Shown here piece after piece: positions 36,301 through 48,300 of a stretch of 64,000 bases of DNA. Location: positions 7,569,546 to 7,633,545 of the forward strand of contig RPFO01000667.1 in the NCBI GenBank assembly GCA_009746045.1, given 5' to 3'. This DNA is from Mesostigma viride. Taxonomy: Eukaryota > Streptophyta > Mesostigmatophyceae > Mesostigmatales > Mesostigmataceae. The notes below the pieces were generated by a model. The model worked only from the letters and a program-made list of their open reading frames with translations. It made no database searches and was not told the origin of the DNA. The first letter of the stretch is position 1, and each line of letters opens with the position of its first letter. The position numbers and the translations under genes are program-made.

Positions 36301-39300
36301 TGTCATCCATCATCCAGCGAATTCAGAACAGTTCCTGTCTATAATACCTGACTCTAATACCTGACTACAATACCTGACTACCATACCTGACTACAATACC
36401 TGACTACCATACCTGACTAAGAATAACCCATCCAAGCAATAGTGAGGGTAAATCAACGGTGAGATGACCCAAAAAATCTGGCAATCTTCTTCACTCACTA
36501 CTCAGATGCTTTTGGAACTTCATTTTTTGGAAACCTACGGCTGCTGCCTGCAGAATGGGTCTACTCCGCTGTCCCTGGCGTGTACGTCTGGCCATCTGGA
36601 GACTGTTCTGCACCTCATCACAAACGGTGCCGACGTCAATGCTAAGGACAAGGTCCGTCTTGTTCATTCCACATCCATGCCCCTTCAGGTGAGTTCGTTC
36701 GGTTCCGGCATGTCAGGGACCGCTACGTGGTAGGTGGCTACATGCTCCCACCTACGGTTTGGGCTAGCGTGCTGCAATAGCCTTCAATATAAATCGGTGA
36801 CTCATGTTCCAGTTGGTGAAGCATCTGCCTGCTCTGCTATGGTAATTGTCATGTTTATGCTAATTGTATCTGCTTTATGATATTTGTGTAGCTGTACCTG
36901 CTTGCATGCTCTTTAGGCGATGACTGAAATGTGTTGCATTAGCAACGATGCATTCAGGATGGGTTGCCACACTTGGGTTTGCCTTTACCTGAATTGAACG
37001 TGGGGAGTGTGGGCTCCCCGAAAATTCATGACATTATCTTCCAAATATGGTCGGTCCAACATGGCGAGCTGAACTGTCGCACAAAGTTCTTGAGATAATC
37101 TGAACCATCCACTACGACAGCATCTTTCAATGATCTTTATTAAGTCGAGGTTGGCCTTGGTGCACGCATCAGATGGGCAGCGCCTAGGCTGTCCGCCTAG
37201 ACAGTTTGGGGTTCGGCATCAAGCTGTCTATAGACGAAAACTAGGCTGAGTTCGCCTAGATTGGGTTTACTGTACAGAAAATGGCTGACTTTCGAGATTT
37301 CACATCATCATGTGGCCATGTGGGGCCACATCAGATGGGGCTTTATTCTGGAGAGGCGCCGACATCGAGGGGTTTCAGCAAAGTGTGGCAACCCTATCCT
37401 AGTTTTTCATTACCTGGCTCTTTTCTTGGTTCATCTAGTTTTGGGACCTTGTGGCTGCTTTGTTCACGGCTGACAAGTGCTTGGGGGAAAGCAGGTCAGG
37501 TAGTCGCTTCGAACCCCCAACCCCACCCCCTTTTACGCCCCTAACCTCCTATATATCTGGTCGTTGTCGCTGGTTCGTGCAGGATGGGAACACCCCACTG
37601 CATCTTGCATCCCAGTGCGGCCACCTGCCTGTGGTGGAGATGCTGATCGACGCCAGCGCTGGTATGGAGGCCAAGAACCAGGTCGGTTTCAAACTCTCCG
37701 GTGGACAGCAAGCACTCTCCTTGTGCCCTCGTCCAGGATCACTTTGTCTGCCAGCACCAGTACTCCATTCTGGGTTGGCTCCCTTGCAGACGCTGCACAT
37801 GTAGGCGTTTTACGGCGGGGGATCCTTTTGCTTTCGAGTCGCTTTTTTTTCTCGTTGTTACGCAAGGCATTTTGGCCTGAGCTGCTGCAATCGCAAGCAG
37901 TCCTTTGGTGTGGCAGTTGCAAGAGGAGTGGAGGCATGCCCAGGCAAAGTTTCTAGGGACCGCGGTACTTGAAAGGGGTGCCCCAGGGGCTGGCGGTGGT
38001 GGATATTTGCGGGGCCCTTCGTGAGCCGCGGGGTTTAGTGGTCAAAGACTTGCCGGTTGCTGCCCCTGGCCCCTTGGTGATCAAAGCCGTGGTTGCCTGC
38101 AGACCAGTAGAAATCTGCCACGTGTAACATGTTAGACCAGGGCTGTACGTCACGCCGGGTTGGCTTAAGACCGTGGTAGCCTATGGACCTGTAGAAGTAT
38201 GCCACTTGGATAATTTTGTAGGTAATGTACCTGTGCCTGCCACGTGGCTTTTCCTGCCCGTCACAAGCAAAGTCACTTGAAACATCAGGCGCATGCCACG
38301 TGTGCATGTGGGTTTGGTTTGAGGGTTGTTGCCCCGTGGCAGAATACTGGAGTACGGAGAGATGTTAGTATTAGTAGAAGTGGTACTATCTGGCTTGTAG
38401 TAGGCAGTAGGAATGCTCTCTCGCACTGCCAGGTGACCAAGGGGCCAGCTCTCTGCCGGCTGTGGGCCCCACGGTCCTGGGCACAACAGTGGTGCCAGCT
38501 GATTTGGGTGCCGGTTGCGGTCCTAGCCGCATGGTTGGACCGCGGGCCCGGCCATTTTGGGCCGGCGTTGGTGGTTTTGTGGACCGCGGATCCTTGGCTG
38601 GATCATGGATGCCACCCCTCTTTGTCGCAAGCAGTCTTTTGGTGTGGCAGTTGCTAGCAGTCCGTAGTCGTTTGGTGTGTCAGATGTGGCCTGACGATAA
38701 TGGCCTCTGGAAAGGTTCTCAGCCAGTCAGTTTAACGGTGGATCAAAGGTAATTAGTAGTCTTTCCCTACTGCTTTGATGCTGCTGTGAAAATGTGATAT
38801 GATGTGGTAACCCGTACGACGCAGCATTTCCCCAATTTGTGTCCACATAATGTTTGTCTGAGTGAGCGCACTTTTATGCACAAGCGCTGGCCAGTTGCCG
38901 CTTGCAAGCCCGGCTCTGCAGCTGCATCCTTTGAAAAGGAACTATCTTTAATGTAGTATTAATTTTTTTTAATTGACCCCTCCTACACCTTGTGTATACC
39001 GAAACAATGGTGGCTGCTGCATGCAGGCTGGGCGCACCCCACTGCACATGGCGTGTGATTATGGCCGTCGGGATATCGTCGCGCACCTCCTTGCAATGGG
39101 TGTCGACATCAAGGCCGAGGACAAGGTCAGTTTTTATGCAGGACAAGTGACCCTAATGGCCAGTCAAAGGTCTCGTGCTCATTTAGTTAGGATAGCTATG
39201 GCCTGTTGCGGTGGGCACGTGCTCATGTGAGCGGGGCCCGCAGCATGGCAATAGGTCCAAGGACAAGCCAAGGATGGTTTTGTTTACCTTCAGGCCATCC

Positions 39301-42300
39301 AGCAGCAAGTTGTAAAGGGGATCATCTCGATCAGCATAAATCCCTGCCAGACAAGGTTTTCTTTTTTAAAAAAAAAAAAGGCTCGCCCCCACATTCCCGT
39401 GTCAATGCACCTTCGGGCCCTTATTTTATGATATGGCGAGGAGCAAATAAGGGCATGCGAATTGCCCAGCAGCGTCACAGCATGGAGGCTGGATCGCTGA
39501 CAATGCTGCCGATTGCCGCCTGTCTGATTCCTTCCAGGCTCTGCTTCGCAGTGTGGCCAGCGTCACTAGCCCGCTCCCCGTAATGCTGTCATCACAGTTT
39601 GAGAAGGCGTTGTGTCTAAGATGCACGAAGCCAACTTTGAAGGCAGGCAAGGATATGTGTCATGGCAGACGTCAGGCGCCCAGTGTTTCAATGTGAGCTA
39701 GATTTAGTCTACCCAGAAGTGCAATACGAGCTTAGTCTACCCAGAGGTTGCCTGCTTTGTTATGATATACAGTTGCAGCCGCATCCAGCGGTAGCCGCAG
39801 CTGTTTGCATGCTCCTGACAAGGTTCATACTAGTATGTTTCTATGTGGCCGGACCCTAAGGATGCACTTTCAGTTTCGCGTTCGAGGGGATCGCTTAGCG
39901 CACTAAATAATTTCAGCTAGTAAACTAGTTCTTTTTTACTCTTTGGACCCAGCGTCTTGTTGTGCTGCTTGCATGAAGGTCAGCTGCCTAAATTCTCTCT
40001 TCATGTCAGCTTCTGCCAGCTACTTCAAACCTTCACCCACCCACATTCGACGCTCTGCTCTGTGCATGCAGGAAGCTCGTACCCCGTTGCTCGTCGCGTC
40101 AGTGCAGGGGCATCTCGAAATCGTTCAGCTCCTGGTCGCAAACGGTGCCAACGTGGCGGCCAGGGAGAAGGTCAGCGCTGGCACTGTACGGATCCTTGGA
40201 AAACTGTCATGAACGCCATCTGTAGCAGTCTGAGGGGTCTTTTCTTTGCTGTCAGTTGCACGCTTTCTTTATGTGCCCCTCCAGTGGGGGGCTGCTACTC
40301 CCGTTAATGCGCTCCTTAAACTTAATGTTCACTGTAGTCTCCCAGTGGTTGCATGGTACTATTTCTCGGCAGTGCTGCACGTTCAGCCCCCACTCATATA
40401 CTTAGTAGATGATGGCCCAACAAGGACCCTTGGGGCCGTGAGTAGTCCAGCCAGTGTCACCCTGGACCTTATCAGGTTGGCTGGCTGGGGCCACCGTCGA
40501 AGAGCTTTCATTGTTTAATGTGCTGGGTCACGGATTGTATGGTGTGCAGTGAGCTTCAATGGACCGGCACTCAAACGTTGACTAAACAATGCACCTGTCC
40601 ACTTCCTCATTTGAAGGAAGCTTGCATGCAAACTGATACTGGGTGTGCTGCATGGGCAATTGGGTTTGATAGGCGATACATGGGGCCTGAGCCCTGCCTT
40701 TATTACGATGTTTTGTCATCAAGCCCGAGCGTGCAACAAGCACGGCAATGCATTGCACCACGGTGGTTTATCGGGAATTAATGTATGTACATGTGACTGC
40801 GTCACGTGAGCAGAAGTCCTCAGTGGGAGGGGAACATGGGATGGAATGGATGGTGGAAGCTATCTAGGTCCTAGTTACAGGGGTGTGGGCACCGCGGCCG
40901 GAATCGCTATGAATGCCATACGCGGTCGCACGTGGAGCACCCACAGACTTGGGGGTGGTCTCATTCATCACTACTTGCCATCTATCCTTGCGTACCATCT
41001 GCCTCCATATTACAGACAAACCAGGAGTCTGCCCGGGCGTGAGCCCGTCGCGTCTAGTGTAGCACATGTCCATGCCGAGTCTATCACGAAAAGTCCACGG
41101 GTGGCGGCATGTATCACTGCATGGCTGATAATAACAACTAAACACTGCAAAGTTACTATCATCATAATTGTTCTTACGCATCATTCCATGCTATGACTGC
41201 GTATGGATTTGTGGTCTACTGCGCACAGCCTGCTTCCCAGGGCCATGAAAAGGCTCATGTACACTGGTACATACAGAAGGACACTCATAGAAATACCTAG
41301 CTGCCAGGACAGCAAGAGGCTGCACAAATTGATCAGCATATGCTGGCTTAAGAATGCGGTTAGCCGCCAATACCACATCGAAGAAGAGAAAAACGTAAGA
41401 GATCGGATGTGGGTGTTGGCACCTACCGCTTGATAACTTTGCAGTCCTGGGAAAACTGCCGAGGCAACTTCGCGTATCGAACATCTTCCCGCCGTGCCTT
41501 GCCATCCCATGCGCCAAGCACTACATAGACAGCACATCTCTCGAGGCCTAGCGTTGGGCCCTAGCATATGCCATGGATCTCATGTAGTGCCATTCCATCC
41601 CATGTTCCCCTCCTCCTGAGGACTTATGCTCACGTGACGCAGTCACGTGTCTATTAATTAATTCATTCATTCATTCACGTAGTGGACCTGATCCCACACA
41701 AACTTTTCTTGTCCAAATGTTAGCCCACAATAATTTGAAGTTATAAGTCTTCTGTGGTCTTTTGTGGCGCCTGCATGCAGGTCTACGGAGGAACCCCGCT
41801 GCATTTTGCAGCACTTTTGGGTCACCTGGATGTCATTCAATGTCTGCTCGGAAATAGTGCAGACAAGGACGCACAGAGTATAGAGGTAAGTTCTTCAATT
41901 AATCTCTGGCCTTGGTTATTGAGGTCCACATACCCGTTTGAGCCATCAATTCACATGATTTGGGAAGCTCATTGGAGTTTTCCATGGCCAGGCTTGAAAG
42001 GGGTGCATAGTTGCATCACCTAGGATTTTTCTTGAAGTTTGTGTTTGCTAACTTTGTAGAAAATTTCCGCACGATGTGGCACTGTCGCATGCCAAGATTT
42101 TCAACCTATATCATGGGTTCAGGAAATCACATTGCAGTTGTTTTTCGCCCCAAAGCACGGTGCTAAGAAGTCAGCTTCCTCCCCGCGCTCTCCCCCCCCC
42201 CCGCACCGCCTCTCTGTAGACTCCCCCCCTGGGTCCTTGTCTCTCTGAATGTGTGTGTGTGGGGGGGAGGGGGGGGGGTGTCTGCGTGCATCTAGCCCAC

Positions 42301-45300
42301 CCACGAACTAGGGTAACAAGGCAGCCTTGCATGTGTGCATTTGCATTGTATCGGTGCGCTCATTTTTATTCTAGCTGTGACAAATTTCCTGTTTGAAACA
42401 CGTAGCATCGATGTTGCTTGATTACCAGTTAAACCGCTGCATATCACACTGGTGATTTCCGTACTAGCTGAGTCAGCCCACCCGAGGGCTGACGTACTTC
42501 ATGGTGGTTGCCGTGAGATAGGCTCCCTTACCATATAGGAATGTCTGTTACTCAACCCCGACGGTTTTTCTGTTAAGTTTTAGTCCGCATTTACCCCCGT
42601 GGTTACCCCTGTATGGACACCCCTGCATGCTGCCGTTTGCAGCACGGCACCCCTCTGCATTTCGCCGCAGAAAGAGGCAGTGTCAAAGCTGTAGAGCTTC
42701 TTGTAACAGCCGGCGCTAGCAAGAACGCCAGAGCCTTGGTCAGTTCTGGGTGTATGTGTTATGACAGATGCTCACCCTCATCCTCATCAGCTATTGTTGC
42801 AGGACTTCTAGAAACACTGGCGCGTGACGCGCGCATATTTTGGGCTTGATTTTTCTTTGATTTAGACGCTTTCCAAGGAAAAGTAAGGATGTGAAGAGCC
42901 ATTATTTTGAGACCTAATGTTGTGGGGTGGTAGTTGTTTCAACAGATACCAGGCGTTCCTCACCTAAAACGGCCTCCACTGGTAAAGCTGCCGGTCATGA
43001 ATTATATATTTGGCCATGAGTTCATCGATGTCGGATACCTGGTACTTTTCCCACGTCGTTGGGTCCTGCCCATATTTCTCACTTCTCTATCTATCATGGA
43101 AAGCTCCTCTTTCCCGGGAGGCCTCTCGGCATGAGCCTCTGGGGCTTATTGCTCCAATAGCAATAACGCAGGGTGTCCAGCCCCATCCCTGGTGTTTTCC
43201 TTTTCCTGGTTCACTAGTAAAACTCAGGAAGGAGCCTCAGCAATGTGCCGGGACTGCAATTCTGCATTCAAAGATATATCATGACACACAAACAAGCTTT
43301 AGGCCATGCAAGTAACCCGGATGCAGAAATCAAGCTCAGTTGGATATCCAAGGGAAAATATGCTGTAGAGCAGGTATAACTGTTAGGGGACAGGTTTGAA
43401 GGGAGAAAGCCATTTTGTAATAATTAGTCACTATGAGAGAAAGCCATCAATAGCCATGCTTGTCGGAGCTACTTACCACATGCACATGGACGGTGCCGTT
43501 GCAAGCATATAGTAATCACCGATCATGTTCACATCATGGCCATGGAAGTCTAGGAATAGACATGGCAGTTATGCCTGGAGCAGTGTCTTTAGTAACATGC
43601 ATGGACACAGAATGATTAATGCCCCACAGCTGGGTGGAGTCCGCATTCTTGGTTAGTCTGGACAGCAAGTGGCGGTTGTTTCGTTGCTCTGGGTCGGCCG
43701 CTTGCCTCCATCGAGAGAACTGCGGAGCTCTGCGTAGTGCTTTCAAGCCCTGTGCACGATGTGAACAGGGCTGGGCAGTCTAGCATTTTTGCTCCGTGAC
43801 GTCTGTGGTTTTGTGCGCGGGTAAAAACCATTCCACGGATTGATGATTGGTCGCGAATGCTGTCAGCATTTACTTATCCTTGGTTTTCGTCGGTTCATCT
43901 CTCCGTTTGAACAACACAATGTCATCGGCTCTTGTGTCTGGTGTGTGCAGCAAAACGGATCCACCCCGCTGCATCGTGCATGCACAAATGGCCACCTCGA
44001 TGTCGTCTGGCAGCTCGTCAGAAGCGGGGCAGACATTGAGGCTAAGAACGAGGTCAGACTTCCGATTTTTCTGCTGCTGTTGGGATCGTTTGGAATGGGG
44101 TGCATGTGCAAGAATGCCAGTCAGGGGCATACCACATTTTCTGTAGTCCATTCGGTGTATTTGCCTCATTTTGCCATACCGAGCTAATTGCTCATTTTGT
44201 CTGTGGCAACTTGAAGTGAGACAGCATCACCTTATAGGCATATAAAGTGATCATCAGCAACACTTAGTGTGATGACATACGTGCATGCTCAGTCAGCCCC
44301 CAAGTGGGCTGATTTAGCCCATGCGATTCCATCAAGGTAGGCGTCCCCAACAGGTAAGGACAGCACGTTGTTCATATCAGGAAGGAGTAGTTGTGGGAAA
44401 TTTCCTGCATGCTCTGGTCCCTGATGTGAGTAATGGCCGTGATGTTCTTGAGGGCCGTCATTTAGATGAACGCGGATCAGTGAGTTTCTGGTCTTCCCAA
44501 GATGTGATGATTGGAGCCATGGTTTCAACCAGCAGCTCTTAACCTTTACCACAGTTGCCTCACTACCCTGTGGTCACTTGCCTGAGGCGGCAGCACCCAC
44601 GGACGGTGTTGGGAAAAGACGCTTGGCGACTGTTGTGTCCGAGCCTTTCTAGGTTTCACCATTGCTGCCAGGCCTTGCATGCCTTGGCAGGTCCGCCACT
44701 GTCAGTTTCCTTGGTTGCATCAATCCAGGACGTCTGTCCTTCCATGAATGACAATAACGCTCTGGATTTATCCGTCTTGACAAGTCCCCGTACATCCCAG
44801 GTCTGCAGGTCTGCCAGTCCTGAAGTCCTGTGACATTCTTGGCACCATCAAACCAATACAAACCCCAGTACCTCCTAGTGACAGTCGGTCCTGTGACACG
44901 TAGCTTGTGATGGTTCACCCAACACTGCCACGTGCCTTGTCCCTCACGTGTCCTTAGTCCTGGTACTACTGCGGCGTCCGGCGGCATTACTTCGGGACTT
45001 TATAACTCTCAAGTTCCTTGTCCAAATAAGGCGTTTAGCACGGCGTTGGAAAGGCCACTTCAAGTATGATATGCTGAGCATAGTGAATCACCAATATGCT
45101 AACTCCAACCCTTTCTCTTGTTTTGGAGCTGCAATCTTCACACCATGACCAACCCATTCCTTGCTGCTTTGTAAATGGACAACTGGTTACCCTGGACTTA
45201 TAACAAGCCCCATGAGCACCCCTTTTGCCACCCTTATGGTATCCTTCTTAGGGATCTATGGTTCAACCCTGCCATCTAATCATTAAATTGACCTGGAGGT

Positions 45301-48300
45301 CATCCCCAACCCTTTCTTTTGCAACTAGACCTCGGCTTGGGCTTAAGATTAGGATATTGAATATCCCCTAGGCAACATATCTTGGATATCTGAATGAGAG
45401 GCCCCGACTACAGGAAACGTATTACAGTGAGTTCCTGGTCTTCCCAGTTATCACTGGCGCCCGTTTCATGGCGCGCGCCCTGAGCGGTCCAGGCATCATC
45501 CATCCAAATGTTCACCAATGGAAGCCACTTCAACACCAGTGTGTCACTGTTTTATGGGGAGCCCATGTCATCACTGGGTGTTAAAGCCCAGGAGTCATAC
45601 ATACCAGGCTGTGGCTCGACTAGGGAATCGAACCCTACCCCAGAATCCCCAGGTTTAAACTTAACCTGGTCACATAACAAACAACAAGAGAGATTGGCAT
45701 ACAACATGATTATGTTTTATTATAGAATATCCTCCAAAACCAATGTTGAGTGTTCCCAGTGGACCAGCCTGCACCAGCAAGGCCCAACTGTCAGGTTACA
45801 ACACCATAATATCCAAGGTTGCCACTTATTCACAGAGAAAACTAAACAAGAGACATATGTACAAACAACCTGGAAGAACTCTCAACATGGCCTGCCCTAT
45901 CATGGCCTAACTGCCCAAGGCCAAAGGCATCCCACTGTGCTAATCCTTTACAGGAAGAGCTTGCTCCTGTTGAGCCTTCTACCTGCTTGGTGACAGGTAG
46001 GCTACCTGTTGCCCTCCCCCCTGGGAACAACAGCACTGGTCAGCCACCAACTAGAAAGGCTCGGACACAACAGTGGCCAAGCGTCTTTTCCCAACACCGT
46101 CCGTGGGTGCTGCCGCCTCAGGCAAGTGACCACAGGGTAGTGAGGCAACTGTGGTAAAGGTTAAGAGCTGCTGGTTGAAACCATGGCTCCAATCATCACA
46201 TCTTGGGAAGACCAGAAACTCACTGATCCGCGTTCATCTAAATCGTATTACAGCTTGGTCGACGGATATGTCGAATTCGGACACTGAAGCTAGAACCCAC
46301 ACGTTTACACGTGCGGGGACGATAGCGGCGACCAGTCCGGTACCCGCGGAAGGGCACGAGGACTCGGAAAGTGTGCGCCGTAACATTCGTGCAGTGTCGG
46401 CACCGGGCGAATACGTCCAAGGTGCGGCCGAGCAGCTGCTGAGGTTCCGTGAGGACCTCGTAGAAATCCTAAGGAGGCTGCCAGCGTCTTGGCGGGCAGG
46501 CCATACAAACGCGTTCGCGTTTGAACAGGTGGTCTCCCTGCTTCTGCAGATTATTGCCATAAGCCTCGGGGGTGCCCGGGAGATCAACGACCTCATTGCC
46601 AAGCTTCGTCTCGGGGACGACTACACCGGTGTTCCCAACGTCGTGCAAGTCGCCCAGGATAGGCGGGAGGCCATTGTTCGTGGCAATACTCAGGCGTTGG
46701 TGGCAGAGTGCCAGTATCTGGCTCACTCCGTCTTGGAATTGACCAGGGATGCTGCCGACGGTGTCTTTATTACTCTTAACCCTTTCTCCATATATTCCAG
46801 TCGGGATACTCCACATTCCCGCCGGGAGTTGAACCAACTAAGTTTGGCTGTCGACGTGGTGGGAGGGCGTGAAGTCTCCGCTGACAACGCTTTTTACGAC
46901 TTCGTGGATCAGCCTGAAGGGGCGGTAGTTCAATCGGCCCAAAGGCGTCAGGAGGGCAACGGCTCTCAGGAAGGCCGTGACCAGGAGCGTCGTGACGAGA
47001 TTAATCGCTACACGGTCGACGACAACGTCGGCTTGGGTGAGGCCCATTTGCTGCGGTGGGGGCGTTCCCGCTGGATACGCGACTACGCGTATGGTTTAAG
47101 GCTCCCGGTGGTTGTTAGGCCTGTGCCTACTCACGACGACTAGGGGCAGCCAGTGAATCCGGTGGTGGGGCCATTCCACGAGCCAGCACCTGCACCATCT
47201 GCAGGAGAGGCATCATCTGAGGATGAGGCCTGAGTGGGTGGAGAGTAGGTGGGGAAGCTAGTTGTCCTTTCTTGTTGCAAGGATTAGTCGCAGCCGCTGT
47301 ATATAATGCCTAGGAGGGCAAGCCGGGGAGCAGCGACATCCGAGGAGCACCGGGAGCGGAGGGCAGAAGGGGACGTCGCCAGGGAGGAAGGGGAGGTGAT
47401 GGAGGATCTTGGATTACTCTCCAAGGCCACAAGGCAGGAACGATTGGCATCTTCCACACAGGTCACCACCCCATTCTGCCACTTGCCCCTCTTGCCGTGC
47501 ATTGATGGCTCTTTCCACATTCTGACCTTCAGCCCCACTTTAGGCCTCGGCACATTACAGCCCCTATCGTTACGTCTCAACTGAGCAAACACCCTGTCTG
47601 CCTTCCTCAAGCAAGCCTGGACCACTTCGTGGGATAGCATCCCAAACTGCAGTGCTAGAGGACTGACAGCCACCCCGTCATAGTAGTAGTTTATTCTGAG
47701 GTTCAGCTGTTCTTCCACCTGCCTGGTCCACACTGCCCTCTCCAAAGCAGATGCTACCAGTGGCACCTTAGGTTCTGCCAGCACTACGGTCTTGACCTCC
47801 GTGATGGATCTCTCCTCAGCCCCTTGCTGTCCATGGCTCTCCCTGGGTGTGACCAGCAGCTTGCATGGCAGTTGCTCTTGCTGTGACAGTAGGCATTCAA
47901 ACTGAATATCAGCCTGCACCGTCTCGTACACCCCAAAGCCTGGTAAGAGAGCCTGCAAGCCCAGCAGCAGGGTGTTCCCCTTCATATCTGGCAGAATCTG
48001 GAGCAGCCTGTACCTGCTGAATCTGTCCACTGCCACCAATATATATAAGCCCCTGATATGCTGGACGTCTACCTGGATGTCCCCCTTCTCCCTAGCAGGC
48101 TCCCTAGCATGGGACCTTGGCTTCTTGGCAGCATTCTCCTTACAAGCACATTGCTCGGCTGCAGCCTGGCATGCCTCCCTCAGTGGCTCATCTCCAATCT
48201 TCCAACCAAACATCTCAGCCATGGCTGTGTGACCAAAGATATTATGCAGCCTGCGTCCAGCATCCGTGTAGCTTAGTTGCCTAGCCAGATTACGCACTTG

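Noticed and set aside
44289-44552. Frame starting [14 protein letters not shown] at the LTR border
   Set aside because: It starts at GTG within the LTR and runs out into flanking host sequence, so it is chance.
45613-45640. tRNA T-arm-like hairpin (TAGGG TTCGATT CCCTA on the minus strand)
   Set aside because: No matching acceptor stem or D-arm and no conserved anticodon loop, so it is not a tRNA gene. It could be a relic within the LTR element.
45508-45993. 161-codon plus-strand frame inside the LTR element
   Set aside because: Antisense to the element, no domain, and no similarity to retroelement proteins.
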